Assembly (NCBI RefSeq): GCF_019704555.1
Contig: NZ_AP024745.1
Span: 876,501 to 940,500, forward strand
Direction: 5' to 3'
Origin: Actinoplanes sp. L3-i22
GTDB taxonomy: Bacteria; Actinomycetota; Actinomycetes; Mycobacteriales; Micromonosporaceae
Length of the DNA: 64,000 bases
The number at the start of each line of letters is the position of its first letter. The stretch's first letter is position 1. The translations under genes were made by a program, and so were the position numbers. The notes beneath the pieces were generated by a model. It did not search any database and had not been told where the DNA came from. It saw nothing but the letters and a program-made list of their open reading frames with translations. Shown here one piece after another: positions 35,589-44,540 of the stretch.

Positions 35589-38500
35589 GTGCGATTGAAC
35601 GTGAGCGTCCGAGACACCACCGTGGTCGTCGACACCGAGTCGTCGGCCACGGTCGGCGACCTCGCCGCCGAACTGGCCCGCGAGGTCGGGGGCACGCCGG
35701 TGCTCTACCTCGGCCCGGAGGCGATCGATCCGGCGAGCACGCTGCGCGCGGCCGGCGTGCGGGACGGCGTGGACCTCGGGCTGGGCGTGCCGCTGCCGGC
35801 CGAGCCCGAGGCCGAGGGCCGCACCGAGATCCGGGTCGTCTCCGGGCCCGGTGCGGGCACCATCTACCGGCTGACCCCGGGCGACTACGACATCGGCAGC
35901 GGACCGTCCTGCCGGATCCGGCTGGCCGCCGAGGACGGGACCACGCCGGCCCACGCGGCCCGGGTCCGGGTCCGGCTGGACGGCGGCGCCGAGCTGGTCA
36001 CCGCCGAGCACGCCCGGCTCGACGGCCGCCAGGTCGAGGGCGGTACGCCGTGGCGGGAGGGCAACCTGGTCACGGTCGGCGACATCCTGCTCGAACTGAC
36101 CTCCCGGCAGTCCCACCGGGCGCCGCTGACCCCGGCCGCCGACGGGTTCGGGCAGGAGTTCAACCGGCCGCCGCGGTTCCTGCCGGCCCCGGCCGGCGGG
36201 AAGTTCCGGCTGCCCACCGCGCCGGTGAAGCCGGACAAGCGGCCGATCCCGCTGCTGCCGATCCTGCTCGTGCCGGTGGCCGGCGCGATCGTGTCGATCG
36301 TCGCGACCGGCAAGTGGTCGTTCGTCTTCATCGCGCTGCTCTCGCCGCTGGCGGCGCTGCTCGCCCAGTTCGGCGGGCGCAAGCAGATCATGCAGAAGTA
36401 CCTCGACGACGAGAAGGCGTACCAGGCCAAGCTGGCCGCGGTCCGGGCCGAGATCGAGGACGCGCTGCTCGCCGAGCAGCTCGACCTGCGACTGGCGCTG
36501 CCCGACCCGGCCTCGCTGCTGCAGATGGCGAGCCAGCCGTCCGAGCGGCTCTGGGAACGACGCTGGCAGGACCCGGACTTCCTCTCGGTCCGGATCGGCA
36601 CCACCGAGCTGCCGTCGTCGCTGAGCGTCGACGACCCGGCGAAGGACGAGAACCGGCGCACCACGGTCCCGCCGCTCTTCGAGGCGCCGGTCGCGGTCGG
36701 GGTCCGGCAGGCCGGCGTGGTCGGCATCGCCGGGCCGGAGGCCACCGAGCTGGCCCGCTGGCTGGTCGCCCAGGCGGCCGCCCTGCACAGCCCCACCGAC
36801 CTGCGCACGGTCATCCTGGCCGGCCCGGACGGCGAGCGGAACTGGGCCTGGACCCGGTGGCTGCCGCACGCGCAGGCCGCCGCCGAGGACGCGTACTCGC
36901 TGGTCGGCAGCACCGCCGACTCGCTGGCCCGGCGGGTCGGCGAGCTCGGCCAGATCGTCACCGCGCGGACCACCGCCGGTAAGGAGCTGGTCCGCGGCGG
37001 GGTCAACGGCCAGCCCGACATCCTGGTCGTGCTGGAGCAGGCGCGCCGGGCCCGGTCGCTGCCCGGCGTGGTCGGCCTGCTGCGCGACGGGCCGGCCGTC
37101 GGCGTCTACGTGATCTGCATCGACACCGAGGAGCGGGTGCTCCCCGAGGAGTGCGGGGCGATCGCGGTCACCGAGTTCGGCGCGCGCAACATGTCGAAGG
37201 TGCGGACCGGGGGCGGCGCGCCGCTCACCGGGGTCCGCACCGACGCGCCCGACGAGGCCTGGTTCGAGCCGTTCGGCCGGGCGCTCGCCCCGCTGCGCGG
37301 CGTGGGCGACAGCGACGAGAGCGCGCTGCCCGGCAGCGTCCGGCTGCTGGACCTGCTCGGCATCGAGCCGCCGACCGCGGGCGCGCTGACCGCCGGCTGG
37401 GCGCTGGGCGGGCGCAGCACGCTCGCGACGCTGGGCGCCGGCTACGACGGGCCGTTCGCGATCGACCTGGTCCGGGACGGGCCGCACGCACTGATCGCCG
37501 GCACCACCGGGTCCGGCAAGTCCGAGCTGCTGCAGACCCTGGTGGCCACGCTCGCGGTGGTGAACCGGCCGGACGAGATGACCTTCGTGCTGGTCGACTA
37601 CAAGGGCGGCAGCGCGTTCGCCGAGTGCGCCGACCTGCCGCACACCGTCGGCCTGGTCACCGACCTGGACACCCACCTGGTCGAGCGGGCGCTGGTGTCG
37701 CTCGGCGCCGAGCTGCGCCGCCGGGAGACCCTGCTGGCCTCGGCGTCGGCCAAGGACATCGTCGACTACCTGGACAAACGGTCCCGGGGTGGGAACGTGC
37801 TGCCGGCCCTGCCGCGGCTGCTGCTGGTGGTCGACGAGTTCGCCTCGATGGTCCGCGAGCTGCCCGACTTCATCACCGGTCTGGTCAACATCGCCCAGCG
37901 GGGCCGGTCGCTCGGCATCCACATGGTGCTCGCGACGCAGCGGCCGGGTGGCGCGGTGACCCCGGACATCCGGGCCAACACCAACCTGCGGATCGCGCTG
38001 CGCACCACGGACACCTCGGAGAGCCGGGACATCATCGACGCGCCCGACTCCGGCGAGATCTCCTCGGCGAACCCGGGCCGCGCGTTCGCCCGCCTCGGCC
38101 CGTCGGTGCTGTTGCCGTTCCAGTCGGCGCGGGTCGGCGGCCGTCGGCCCGCCGGGCAAAGTCAAGATCAAGAGAACACCCCGATTGCCGTACGGGCCGC
38201 CGCCGTCACCTGGAAGGACCTGGGCGGCCCGCTCCCCGCCGCCGCCTCGTCCCGCGGTGGTGGCCAGTCCGCCTCGCAGGCCGTCACCGACCTGGCCGTC
38301 CTGGTCACCACGATCGCCGACGCGGCCCGCGAAGCCGGCATCCCGCGCCAGCCCAGCCCGTGGCTGCCGCCGCTGCCCGGCCTGCTGACCTGGACCCGTC
38401 CGGCGGCGCCCGAGCCGGCCGAAACCCGGGCGGCCGCGCTGCCCAAGGTCGAGTACGGCGTCGTCGACCTCCCGGCCCAGCAGAGCCGGATCCCGCTGAC

Positions 38501-39947
38501 CTTCGACGTCGACCGGGCCGGCCACCTGCACGTGATCGGCTCCCCGCGCAGCGGCCGCTCGCAGCTGCTGCGCACGCTGGCCGCCGCCCTGGCCACCGCG
38601 CACGGCGCCGACGACCTGCACCTCTACGGCCTGGACTGCGGCAACGGCGCGCTGAACGTGCTGGCCGCCCTGCCGCACACCGGCGCGATCGTGGACCGCA
38701 ACCAGGTGGAGCGCCTGGGCCGGCTACTCGACCGGCTGGGCGCCGAACTGACCGCCCGCCAGTCGGCGCTCGGCGCGCGCGGCGCCGCCGACCTCACCGA
38801 GCTGCGCCGCTCGCAGGCGCCGGGGGAGCGGCTGCCGCACATCGTGCTGATGGTCGACCGGTTCGAGGTGTTCGACCGGGAGTTCGTCAACTACGACAAC
38901 GGCAGCTACCTGGAGCGGATGGTCCGGCTGCTGCGCGACGGCGCGGGCGTCGGCATCCACGTGGTGCTGGCCGGCGACAAGGTGCTGGGCAGCGGACGGT
39001 ACTCCGGCACCACCGAGGACAAGCTGGTGCTGCGGCTCAACGACCGGCAGGACTACTCCACCGTCGGGGTGCCGACCAAGTCGGCGCCGGTGGACCCGGA
39101 GCCCGGCCGGGCGATGCGCACGTCGGACCTCAGCGAGGCGCAGATCGCGGTGCTCGACGAGGACCTGTCCGGGGCGGCGCAGGCGCAGGTGCTGTCCGCC
39201 CTGGGCGAGGAGCTGACCAAGCGGGAGGCGGCCGTGCCGGCCACGCGGCGGGCGCGGCGGTTGGACGTGCTGCCGGACACCATCTCGTACGCCGAAGCCT
39301 GGAATTTGCATCTCGAACGCAGCCCGATGCGGCCTCTCGTGGCGATCGGCGGCGACACCCTGACGTCGCTGGGACCGGATCTGACCGAGGTGCCCAGCTT
39401 CGTGATCGCCGGGCCGCCGCGCACCGGCCGGAGCACCGCCCTGCTCACCGTCGCCGAGTCGCTGTTGGCCTCGGGCGCCGGCCTGGTCGTGCTGGCACCC
39501 CGGCGCTCGCCGCTGCGGGCGCTCGACGGGCGGCCCGGCGTGGCCGCGGTCTTCACCGATCCGGACGTCGGGATCGGCGAGTTCCGCGCGGTGCTCGGCA
39601 ACATTCCGGAGCCCAGCGCGGTGATCCTGATCGACGACGCCGAGCTGCTGATGGGCTCGGAGATCGACCCCGACCTGGCGGCCTTCGCGCGGGGCGCGCA
39701 GGGCAACGGGTGGGGCCTGGTCGCGGCCGGCAACGCCGAGTCGCTCGCACTGTCCCTGGCCGGATGGATGGGGCAGGTCAAACGGAACCGAACCGGCATG
39801 TTGCTGTCGCCGCAGGGGTTGAGCGACGGCGAGATCATCGGCGTGAAGCTGTCCCGGGGGAACGTGGGACAGGCGCCGCAGCCGGGCCGTGGCCTGCTGC
39901 ATCTGGGGGACGGCAGCCTGCTCAGCGTGCAGGTGCCGATCGGCTAG
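35589..39947 (+). CDS. type VII secretion ATPase with ubiquitin-like, FHA and three FtsK/SpoIIIE domains
   Basis: A 1452-residue motor. Residues 1-66 resemble the YukD/EccD ubiquitin-like fold (SATVGDLAAELAREVGG, LRAAGVRDGVDLGLG). Residues ~78-175 form an FHA domain (DYDIGSGPSCRIRL). A pair of transmembrane helices lies near 219-262. The first ATPase has an intact Walker A (GTTGSGKS, 638-645) and LVDYKGGSAF. The second (GSPRSGRS, from 984) and third (GPPRTGRS, from 1275) have Arg in place of the Walker lysine, as is common for regulatory ATPase domains of EccC/EssC. The FHA-TM-triple ATPase order is that of Firmicutes EssC rather than split mycobacterial EccCa/Cb. The start is GTG 35589. Confidence 0.9.
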   Translation: MRLNVSVRDTTVVVDTESSATVGDLAAELAREVGGTPVLYLGPEAIDPASTLRAAGVRDGVDLGLGVPLPAEPEAEGRTEIRVVSGPGAGTIYRLTPGDYDIGSGPSCRIRLAAEDGTTPAHAARVRVRLDGGAELVTAEHARLDGRQVEGGTPWREGNLVTVGDILLELTSRQSHRAPLTPAADGFGQEFNRPPRFLPAPAGGKFRLPTAPVKPDKRPIPLLPILLVPVAGAIVSIVATGKWSFVFIALLSPLAALLAQFGGRKQIMQKYLDDEKAYQAKLAAVRAEIEDALLAEQLDLRLALPDPASLLQMASQPSERLWERRWQDPDFLSVRIGTTELPSSLSVDDPAKDENRRTTVPPLFEAPVAVGVRQAGVVGIAGPEATELARWLVAQAAALHSPTDLRTVILAGPDGERNWAWTRWLPHAQAAAEDAYSLVGSTADSLARRVGELGQIVTARTTAGKELVRGGVNGQPDILVVLEQARRARSLPGVVGLLRDGPAVGVYVICIDTEERVLPEECGAIAVTEFGARNMSKVRTGGGAPLTGVRTDAPDEAWFEPFGRALAPLRGVGDSDESALPGSVRLLDLLGIEPPTAGALTAGWALGGRSTLATLGAGYDGPFAIDLVRDGPHALIAGTTGSGKSELLQTLVATLAVVNRPDEMTFVLVDYKGGSAFAECADLPHTVGLVTDLDTHLVERALVSLGAELRRRETLLASASAKDIVDYLDKRSRGGNVLPALPRLLLVVDEFASMVRELPDFITGLVNIAQRGRSLGIHMVLATQRPGGAVTPDIRANTNLRIALRTTDTSESRDIIDAPDSGEISSANPGRAFARLGPSVLLPFQSARVGGRRPAGQSQDQENTPIAVRAAAVTWKDLGGPLPAAASSRGGGQSASQAVTDLAVLVTTIADAAREAGIPRQPSPWLPPLPGLLTWTRPAAPEPAETRAAALPKVEYGVVDLPAQQSRIPLTFDVDRAGHLHVIGSPRSGRSQLLRTLAAALATAHGADDLHLYGLDCGNGALNVLAALPHTGAIVDRNQVERLGRLLDRLGAELTARQSALGARGAADLTELRRSQAPGERLPHIVLMVDRFEVFDREFVNYDNGSYLERMVRLLRDGAGVGIHVVLAGDKVLGSGRYSGTTEDKLVLRLNDRQDYSTVGVPTKSAPVDPEPGRAMRTSDLSEAQIAVLDEDLSGAAQAQVLSALGEELTKREAAVPATRRARRLDVLPDTISYAEAWNLHLERSPMRPLVAIGGDTLTSLGPDLTEVPSFVIAGPPRTGRSTALLTVAESLLASGAGLVVLAPRRSPLRALDGRPGVAAVFTDPDVGIGEFRAVLGNIPEPSAVILIDDAELLMGSEIDPDLAAFARGAQGNGWGLVAAGNAESLALSLAGWMGQVKRNRTGMLLSPQGLSDGEIIGVKLSRGNVGQAPQPGRGLLHLGDGSLLSVQVPIG

Positions 39948-39954
39948 GGATCCC

Positions 39955-39986
39955 GGAGGGACGGCCGTGGGGACGGCCGTCCCTCC
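39955..39986. terminator. bidirectional terminator after the T7SS ATPase gene
   Basis: A perfect 14-bp stem (GGAGGGACGGCCGT / ACGGCCGTCCCTCC) with a GGGG loop lies between two convergent genes, 8 bp after the ATPase stop and 19 bp from the other stop. Confidence 0.88.
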
Positions 39987-40005
39987 ACTCTGCTTCTCGA
40001 CTCCG

Positions 40006-40614
40006 CTATTCGATGAAGCGGAACGTGCTGGTGATCGCGTCGAACAGGTCGTAGACCTCGTTCTTCAGCGGCAGGTTCGGGCTGGCCAGGGTGACCACCA
40101 GGAAGTCCTCGGCGCGGCCCGGCACCGGCATCATCGTGTGCATGGTCAGCAGCTTCACGTCGATGTCCCCGGTCAACCGGGTGGTCTCGGTGCCGGTGAC
40201 CCGGGCGACCTGGCCGACGTGCGGGAGCCGGACCGACGAGATGATCCGGTCGCGGGGCGCGGTGCCGGTCGCGGACGAGACGCCGGCCTGGGCGGACAGC
40301 ACCGGCAGGGTCAGTTCCTGACCGGGGGGCGTGGTGACGGCGAAGACCATGCCGTACGCCATGAACAGGCCCTCGTCGTACACCGTCGCGGTCCCCGCGG
40401 CCAGCAGCGCCCCCTGTCGCCGGGCCGCCCGGCTGATCTCGCGGGCCTGCCGGAACATGTCGTTGATCCGCATCCGCTCGCGCGGGTCCCCGGTCGTCGC
40501 CAGGGCCTGCGCCCGGACCTTCGCCAGCTCCTCGCCGCTGAGGTCGACCTGGTCCCAGAGGTCCGGGACGTCCAGCAGGAACCGCCGCGCGGTCGTCGTC
40601 GTCATCGCGTTCAC
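40006..40614 (-). CDS. T7SS-locus protein of unknown function
   Basis: A 202-residue soluble protein without a signal peptide or recognised motif. The N-terminal third is helical and charged (ELAKVRAQALATTGD, RINDMFRQAREISRAAR). The rest is beta-rich with conserved-looking segments LAAGTATVYDEGLFMAYG and FLVVTLASPNLPLKNEVYDL. It starts at GTG 40614, overlapping the TGA of the upstream small gene as GTGA; ATG 40605 is the alternative. It may be a chaperone or cofactor for the WXG100-like partner, which is inference from coupling alone. Confidence 0.65.
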   Translation of the reverse strand: MNAMTTTTARRFLLDVPDLWDQVDLSGEELAKVRAQALATTGDPRERMRINDMFRQAREISRAARRQGALLAAGTATVYDEGLFMAYGMVFAVTTPPGQELTLPVLSAQAGVSSATGTAPRDRIISSVRLPHVGQVARVTGTETTRLTGDIDVKLLTMHTMMPVPGRAEDFLVVTLASPNLPLKNEVYDLFDAITSTFRFIE

Positions 40615-40901
40615 CCTTGTCCTTGGTCGAGGCTCTTGACGGCGTCCTGGTCGGTCTTCTCGAACGAGTCGAGGATGCTGCCGATCGCGTCACGCACGCC
40701 GACGATCTGCCGTTTCAGCTGGAACCGGCCGTCGTTCCACCGGTCCTCGAAGTGCTGGGCCGAGTGCCGCAGCCGCTCCCGTCCGAACGCCGCGTCGAAG
40801 TCGAACGTGTGGTTCCCGATGTCGATGAAGTCGTGGACGAAGGTGAGCATGTCCTGGGCCTCCTTCAACTCGTTGCCGGGAATGTTGACGTCCTCGGCCA
40901 T
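40611..40901 (-). CDS. small helical ESX-like (WXG100-type) protein
   Basis: A 96-residue protein with two predicted helices separated by a WNDG turn (HFEDRWNDGRFQLKRQIV), which fits the WXG100 layout loosely. It lacks a signal peptide. ATG 40901 has AAGGAA upstream; an earlier in-frame start at 40934 lacks one and would lie in the dyad region. It is coupled to the 202-residue protein gene and lies beside the WXG100/ATPase genes, so it may be the second secreted ESX partner. Confidence 0.62.
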   Translation of the reverse strand: MAEDVNIPGNELKEAQDMLTFVHDFIDIGNHTFDFDAAFGRERLRHSAQHFEDRWNDGRFQLKRQIVGVRDAIGSILDSFEKTDQDAVKSLDQGQG

Positions 40902-40927
40902 GGGCGTTCCTTCCGTTCCGGGTACGT

Positions 40928-40996
40928 CACACACGAGACGGCCCGCGGCGATGGTTCAAGCGGGGTGAACCATCGGGGTGGCCGGTCTCGTGTGTG
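40928..40996. promoter_or_regulatory. nested inverted repeats in a divergent promoter
   Basis: An outer perfect 12-bp pair (CACACACGAGAC at 40928-40939, GTCTCGTGTGTG at 40985-40996) encloses an inner perfect 9-bp pair (GATGGTTCA at 40950-40958, TGAACCATC at 40966-40974). Both share one centre near 40962. It fills most of the 99-bp gap between start codons at 40901 and 41001. It could be two stacked operators or an RNA stem that masks the lipoprotein start. Confidence 0.6.
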
Positions 40997-41000
40997 CGGT

Positions 41001-41654
41001 ATGGCTTCGACCCCCATCCGCCGCGGCGCCGCGGTCCTGCTCTGCGCCGCCGCCCTGTTGTCCGGCTGCGGCAAGACGATCACCATCACCGACTCCGACT
41101 CGAAGCAGCAGCCCGCGGCGACGACCGCGGCCACCTCGGCGCCGGCCGCCTCCTCGGCCCCCGCGCCGGCCGGCGGCGGGAACGGCCAGCTGGAGGTGGT
41201 CGACTCGACCGCGGCGCAGAACGGCAAGACCGGCAACGGCGGCACCGTGATCGGCGTGGCGATCCAGGAGAGCCCGCCGGTGTGGGTGCAGCTCGCCGCG
41301 GTGACCTCGCCCCCGCTGAACAAGCCGCACCTGATCAACATCAACCAGGCGGCGCTGTACCGCTTCGACAAGGACACCGCCAAGCCGTCCAAGTCGAACT
41401 GCAACGACGACTGCGCGGCGAAGTGGCCGCCGGTGACGATCCAGGAGGGTGGCGCGGTCTACCTGGCCGGCGTCGACCCGAAGCAGGTCGGCGCGATCCG
41501 CCGGGAGGACGGGACGGTGCAGATCACCGTGGGCGGGTGGCCGGCGTACCGGTTCGCCAAGGACAAGCTGCCCGGCGACCTGAACGGGCAGGGCGTGGGC
41601 GGCACGTGGTTCGCGCTCGGCCCGGACGGCAAGCAGGTCGTCGCCGCGAAGTAA
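41001..41654 (+). CDS. lipoprotein with secreted-repeat (PF03640-type) domain
   Basis: A 217-residue lipoprotein. The signal ends in lipobox LLSGC near residue 20, followed by a Ser/Ala/Pro-rich linker. The C-terminal ~130 residues carry two copies of the actinobacterial secreted repeat: LYRFDKDTAKPSKSNCNDDC with AAKWPP, and YRFAKDKLPGDLNGQGVGG with TWFALGPDG. The function of this family is not established; an envelope or electron-transfer role has been suggested. ATG 41001 has no good ribosome site and the dyad ends 4 bp before it, so GTG 40992 or leaderless initiation is possible. Confidence 0.8.
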   Translation: MASTPIRRGAAVLLCAAALLSGCGKTITITDSDSKQQPAATTAATSAPAASSAPAPAGGGNGQLEVVDSTAAQNGKTGNGGTVIGVAIQESPPVWVQLAAVTSPPLNKPHLININQAALYRFDKDTAKPSKSNCNDDCAAKWPPVTIQEGGAVYLAGVDPKQVGAIRREDGTVQITVGGWPAYRFAKDKLPGDLNGQGVGGTWFALGPDGKQVVAAK

Positions 41655-41664
41655 GGCGTTTGCG

Positions 41665-41694
41665 CAGGTGGCCGGGCTGCTGCCCGGCCATCTG
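41665..41694 (+). terminator. hairpin terminator
   Basis: CAGGTGGCCGGGC and GCCCGGCCATCTG pair over 13 bp with one G-U pair around TGCT, 10 bp after the lipoprotein stop. A TTT run sits a few bases later. Confidence 0.8.
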
Positions 41695-41795
41695 CGTTTC
41701 CGGCGAAAAAACTTCGGCCCGGGTGTCACCTGGAACCGGGCGGTTCGCGCGTCTATCCCTGCGTCAGACACTGAACGTCACGGGGGAGCAAAGAG

Positions 41796-42833
41796 ATGCG
41801 TGCCATCAAGACCGGCCTGGTCGTCGTCGCCGGAGTCCTGCTGACGTCCGGCTGCCACGGGGGCAGCCAGTCGTCCGAGACGTCCGCGGCGTCCGCGCCG
41901 GCCGAGGTCGTGGTGGCGAGCACCCCCTCGGCCACGGTCAGCCCCGCGGCCCCGCCGGTCGCCGGGGTCACCACGCTGGACGGGACCGCCTTCTACCAGA
42001 ACGGCCAGGCGCTCTACTCGGTGAAGGGCACGAAGCCGGCCCGCAAGGTGACCGGCGCCGACCTCTTCCAGCAGACCGTCTCGCCGGACGGCAAGCACAT
42101 CGCCCACGTCAGCCAGGACGGGATGGTCTTCACCGGGCTGGACGGCACGAGCGGCCGGCGCACGGTCAAGGTGGCGGTCTCGTACCACGGGGACACCACG
42201 CAGCCCACGTACTTCTGGACCGCGGACAGCAAAAGCGTGCTCATCGAGCGGGTCGACAAGAGAAAAGCCGGCGGGCAGGCCGAGAAGACCACCGCGGGCA
42301 CCCTCCGGATCTCCGACGGCACGTTCACCGCCCTCCCCAAATCGGTCCAGGGCGGTCTGAACTACCGGATGAGCGGGGACGGCAAGAAGCTCGTCTACCA
42401 GAAGGGCTGCTCGATCTCGACCGCGAACGTGGACGGCAGCGAGGTGCGGCAGGTTCCCGCGATCGGCCTGCAGAGCAGCGCGGCCAACCCGAGCCGGATC
42501 GAGGTCTGCTACCTCGGCCCGGTGAACTACGACGGCACCCGGGCCACCGGGGTGGTGTTCCGGATGACCGACGCCAACAACCCGGGCGGCGAGGTGCCCG
42601 ACAAGCTTCTCGACCTGACCACCGGCAAGGTTCTGCCGATCGACGTCGCCGACGAGGTGGACGCCGTGCAGTTCCTGCGTGGTGACGCACTGCTCGTTCG
42701 GGCCCGCCCGAAGGGCGACGGTCCGTACACGCTGACGCTGTTCGCGGCCGACGGCAAGAAGATCACCAGCCGGACCGAGCCGGCCATTCCGGACCCGAAC
42801 GGCGTCATCAACTTCGCCGGCTACGCGGAGTGA
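41796..42833 (+). CDS. PD40 beta-propeller-like lipoprotein
   Basis: A 345-residue protein with lipobox LLTSGC at about residues 15-20, then a Ser/Ala/Pro linker to ~55. A repetitive beta-rich domain follows, with TolB/PD40-like strands (VSPDGKHIAHVSQDG, FWTADSKSVLIERV, MSGDGKKLVYQKG). It is anchored outside the membrane. Overall layout parallels the membrane protein at 43426-44511 (VAPDGEKIAYIAND), so the two look like paralogues around one sigma factor gene. It has a GGGGGAGC ribosome site. No enzyme motif is seen; ligand sensing is inferred. Confidence 0.72.
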   Translation: MRAIKTGLVVVAGVLLTSGCHGGSQSSETSAASAPAEVVVASTPSATVSPAAPPVAGVTTLDGTAFYQNGQALYSVKGTKPARKVTGADLFQQTVSPDGKHIAHVSQDGMVFTGLDGTSGRRTVKVAVSYHGDTTQPTYFWTADSKSVLIERVDKRKAGGQAEKTTAGTLRISDGTFTALPKSVQGGLNYRMSGDGKKLVYQKGCSISTANVDGSEVRQVPAIGLQSSAANPSRIEVCYLGPVNYDGTRATGVVFRMTDANNPGGEVPDKLLDLTTGKVLPIDVADEVDAVQFLRGDALLVRARPKGDGPYTLTLFAADGKKITSRTEPAIPDPNGVINFAGYAE

Positions 42834-42913
42834 CTGACCATGTGGGACAGCGCGGAGGAGACTCAAAGGTTTAAGATCACCGATCTCAGAACCACAAGAT
42901 CGGAACTGCCCGG

Positions 42914-43429
42914 ATGGAAGACACGGAGGCGGACTTCGCGGAGTTCGTCCGGTCCCGCACGCACTCGCTGTTGCGGTCCGCGTTCCTGCTCACCGGTGAC
43001 CAGTACCTCGCCGAGGACCTGGTCCAGGAAGCTCTCGCCCGCACCCACCGGTCCTGGGGCCGGTTGGAACGGGCCGGGAACGCCGAAGCGTACGCTCGCA
43101 AGGTCATGTACCACGCTCAGGTCTCCTTCTGGCGACGCGGCAAGGTCGCCGAGGTCATGCCGGGCGAGCTCCCGGACCGGTCGGACGCGCACGGCGGCGA
43201 CCAGGCCGACGCCAGCGCTCAGCGGATCGTCCTGCGCAACGCCCTGCTGCAGCTCAGCGCGAAGCAGCGGGCGGTGATCGTGTTGCGATTCTTCGAGGAC
43301 CACACCGAGGCCGAGTCGGCCGAGCTGCTCGGCGTCTCGGTCAACACGGTCAAGACGCAGTGCGCGCGGGGCCTGACCAAACTGCGCACGCTGCTGCCGG
43401 ACATGCGATCCCTGGAGGCGCCGGCATGA
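42914..43429 (+). CDS. SigE-family ECF sigma factor
   Basis: A 171-residue sigma factor of the SigE-type ECF group that is greatly expanded in Actinoplanes and Streptomyces. Region 2 includes LLTGDQYLAEDLVQEALART, and region 4 includes LLQLSAKQRAVIVLRFFED and ESAELLGVSVNTVKTQ. ATG 42914 is used. Its stop overlaps the next ATG as ATGA, so it is translated together with a membrane PD40 protein that fills the anti-sigma position. Confidence 0.88.
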   Translation: MEDTEADFAEFVRSRTHSLLRSAFLLTGDQYLAEDLVQEALARTHRSWGRLERAGNAEAYARKVMYHAQVSFWRRGKVAEVMPGELPDRSDAHGGDQADASAQRIVLRNALLQLSAKQRAVIVLRFFEDHTEAESAELLGVSVNTVKTQCARGLTKLRTLLPDMRSLEAPA

Positions 43430-44511
43430 ACGACGACCTGCGGAACTCGCTCACCGGCATCGCCGACGACGTCCGCTACGTCGACCTGCACCAACGGGCG
43501 CTGGGCCGGTCCCGCCAGATCCGGCGGAACCGGGTCACCGCGGCGACCGCGTCGGCGCTGGCCGTCCTCGGGCTGGCCGGCTTCGGCGCGGTGACGCTGG
43601 GCGGGGAACGCCCCGACAAGGCGCCGCCGGTGGCGGCCTCGGTGCCGGTCTCGCCCTCGACCGCCGTCTCGATCGACCGGAGCTCCACGCCGAGCGGCCC
43701 GGCCACGGTCACCATGGCGGCGCCGCGGTCCACGTCGCTGACCGACCTGACCGGGCACGTGTTCTACCGCTCGCCGCAGAACGGCTCGGTCGTCCGGATC
43801 ACCGGCGCCGGCGACCGGAGCACGGTGCTGAGCAAGGCCAACCAGGCGGTCGCGGTCGCACCGGACGGCGAGAAGATCGCCTACATCGCGAACGACCGGG
43901 TCTACCTGTCCGGTTCCGATCAGCCCGCGGTGGCCGCCAAGGTGGATCTCCACCAGCAGCTCCCGGCCTGGTCGCCGGATGGCGCCCAGCTGTTCGTCGC
44001 GGCGCCCGACCCGGGTGTCCTGACCGTCGCGACCGGCAAGTTCGGCCCGATCCCGGGCGGTCTGACGGGGACCCAGTTCCACTGGTCCGGCGACGGCGGC
44101 GCACTGGTCCACCTCACCGACCAGGGCCGGCTGCGGGTCGCCGACCGGACGGTCCCGGTGTGGGGCGAGGATGCCGCCCGCAATCCCGAGGGCCTGCGCG
44201 GCATCCCGGCCTCGGTGGACCTGAACGGCCGGCGGGTCACGATGACGCTCAGCGGCGCACTGGCCCTCGACGACGGTCGGCCGCTGCAGTCCGACACGGT
44301 GGTCGACACGGTCACCGGGGAGCTCCAGCCGATCCCGGTGGCGGGCGACGTCCAGGCGGCGGTCTTCGACACCGCGGGGAACCTGCTGGTCCGGGCGAAG
44401 GACGGCGACCGGCTGGTGCTCTCGGTCTTCGCCGCGGACGGGACGCTGCTGGTGCAGGCGCCCGAGCCGGGCTCGGTCAAGGACCTGGAAATGCTCGCCT
44501 ACACCAAATGA
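43426..44511 (+). CDS. membrane PD40 protein coupled to the sigma factor, putative anti-sigma or sensor
   Basis: A 361-residue protein. An N-terminal cytoplasmic segment (~1-45, RNSLTGIADDVRYVDLHQRA then RRNR) precedes one transmembrane helix (~48-70, AATASALAVLGLAGFGAVTL). A Ser/Thr/Pro linker leads to an external beta-propeller-like domain (VAPDGEKIAYIAND, WSPDGAQLFVAAPD). The gene overlaps the sigma factor stop by ATGA. The short cytoplasmic segment lacks a ZAS HxxxCxxC motif. An anti-sigma role is inferred from coupling and topology, not from a known domain. Confidence 0.72.
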   Translation: MNDDLRNSLTGIADDVRYVDLHQRALGRSRQIRRNRVTAATASALAVLGLAGFGAVTLGGERPDKAPPVAASVPVSPSTAVSIDRSSTPSGPATVTMAAPRSTSLTDLTGHVFYRSPQNGSVVRITGAGDRSTVLSKANQAVAVAPDGEKIAYIANDRVYLSGSDQPAVAAKVDLHQQLPAWSPDGAQLFVAAPDPGVLTVATGKFGPIPGGLTGTQFHWSGDGGALVHLTDQGRLRVADRTVPVWGEDAARNPEGLRGIPASVDLNGRRVTMTLSGALALDDGRPLQSDTVVDTVTGELQPIPVAGDVQAAVFDTAGNLLVRAKDGDRLVLSVFAADGTLLVQAPEPGSVKDLEMLAYTK

Positions 44512-44513
44512 GG

Positions 44514-44540
44514 GTGCCCGGCAGTGGTGCTGCCGGGCAC
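44514..44540 (+). terminator. hairpin terminator
   Basis: A perfect 11-bp stem (GTGCCCGGCAG / CTGCCGGGCAC) with TGGTG loop directly follows the stop at 44511. Confidence 0.82.
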
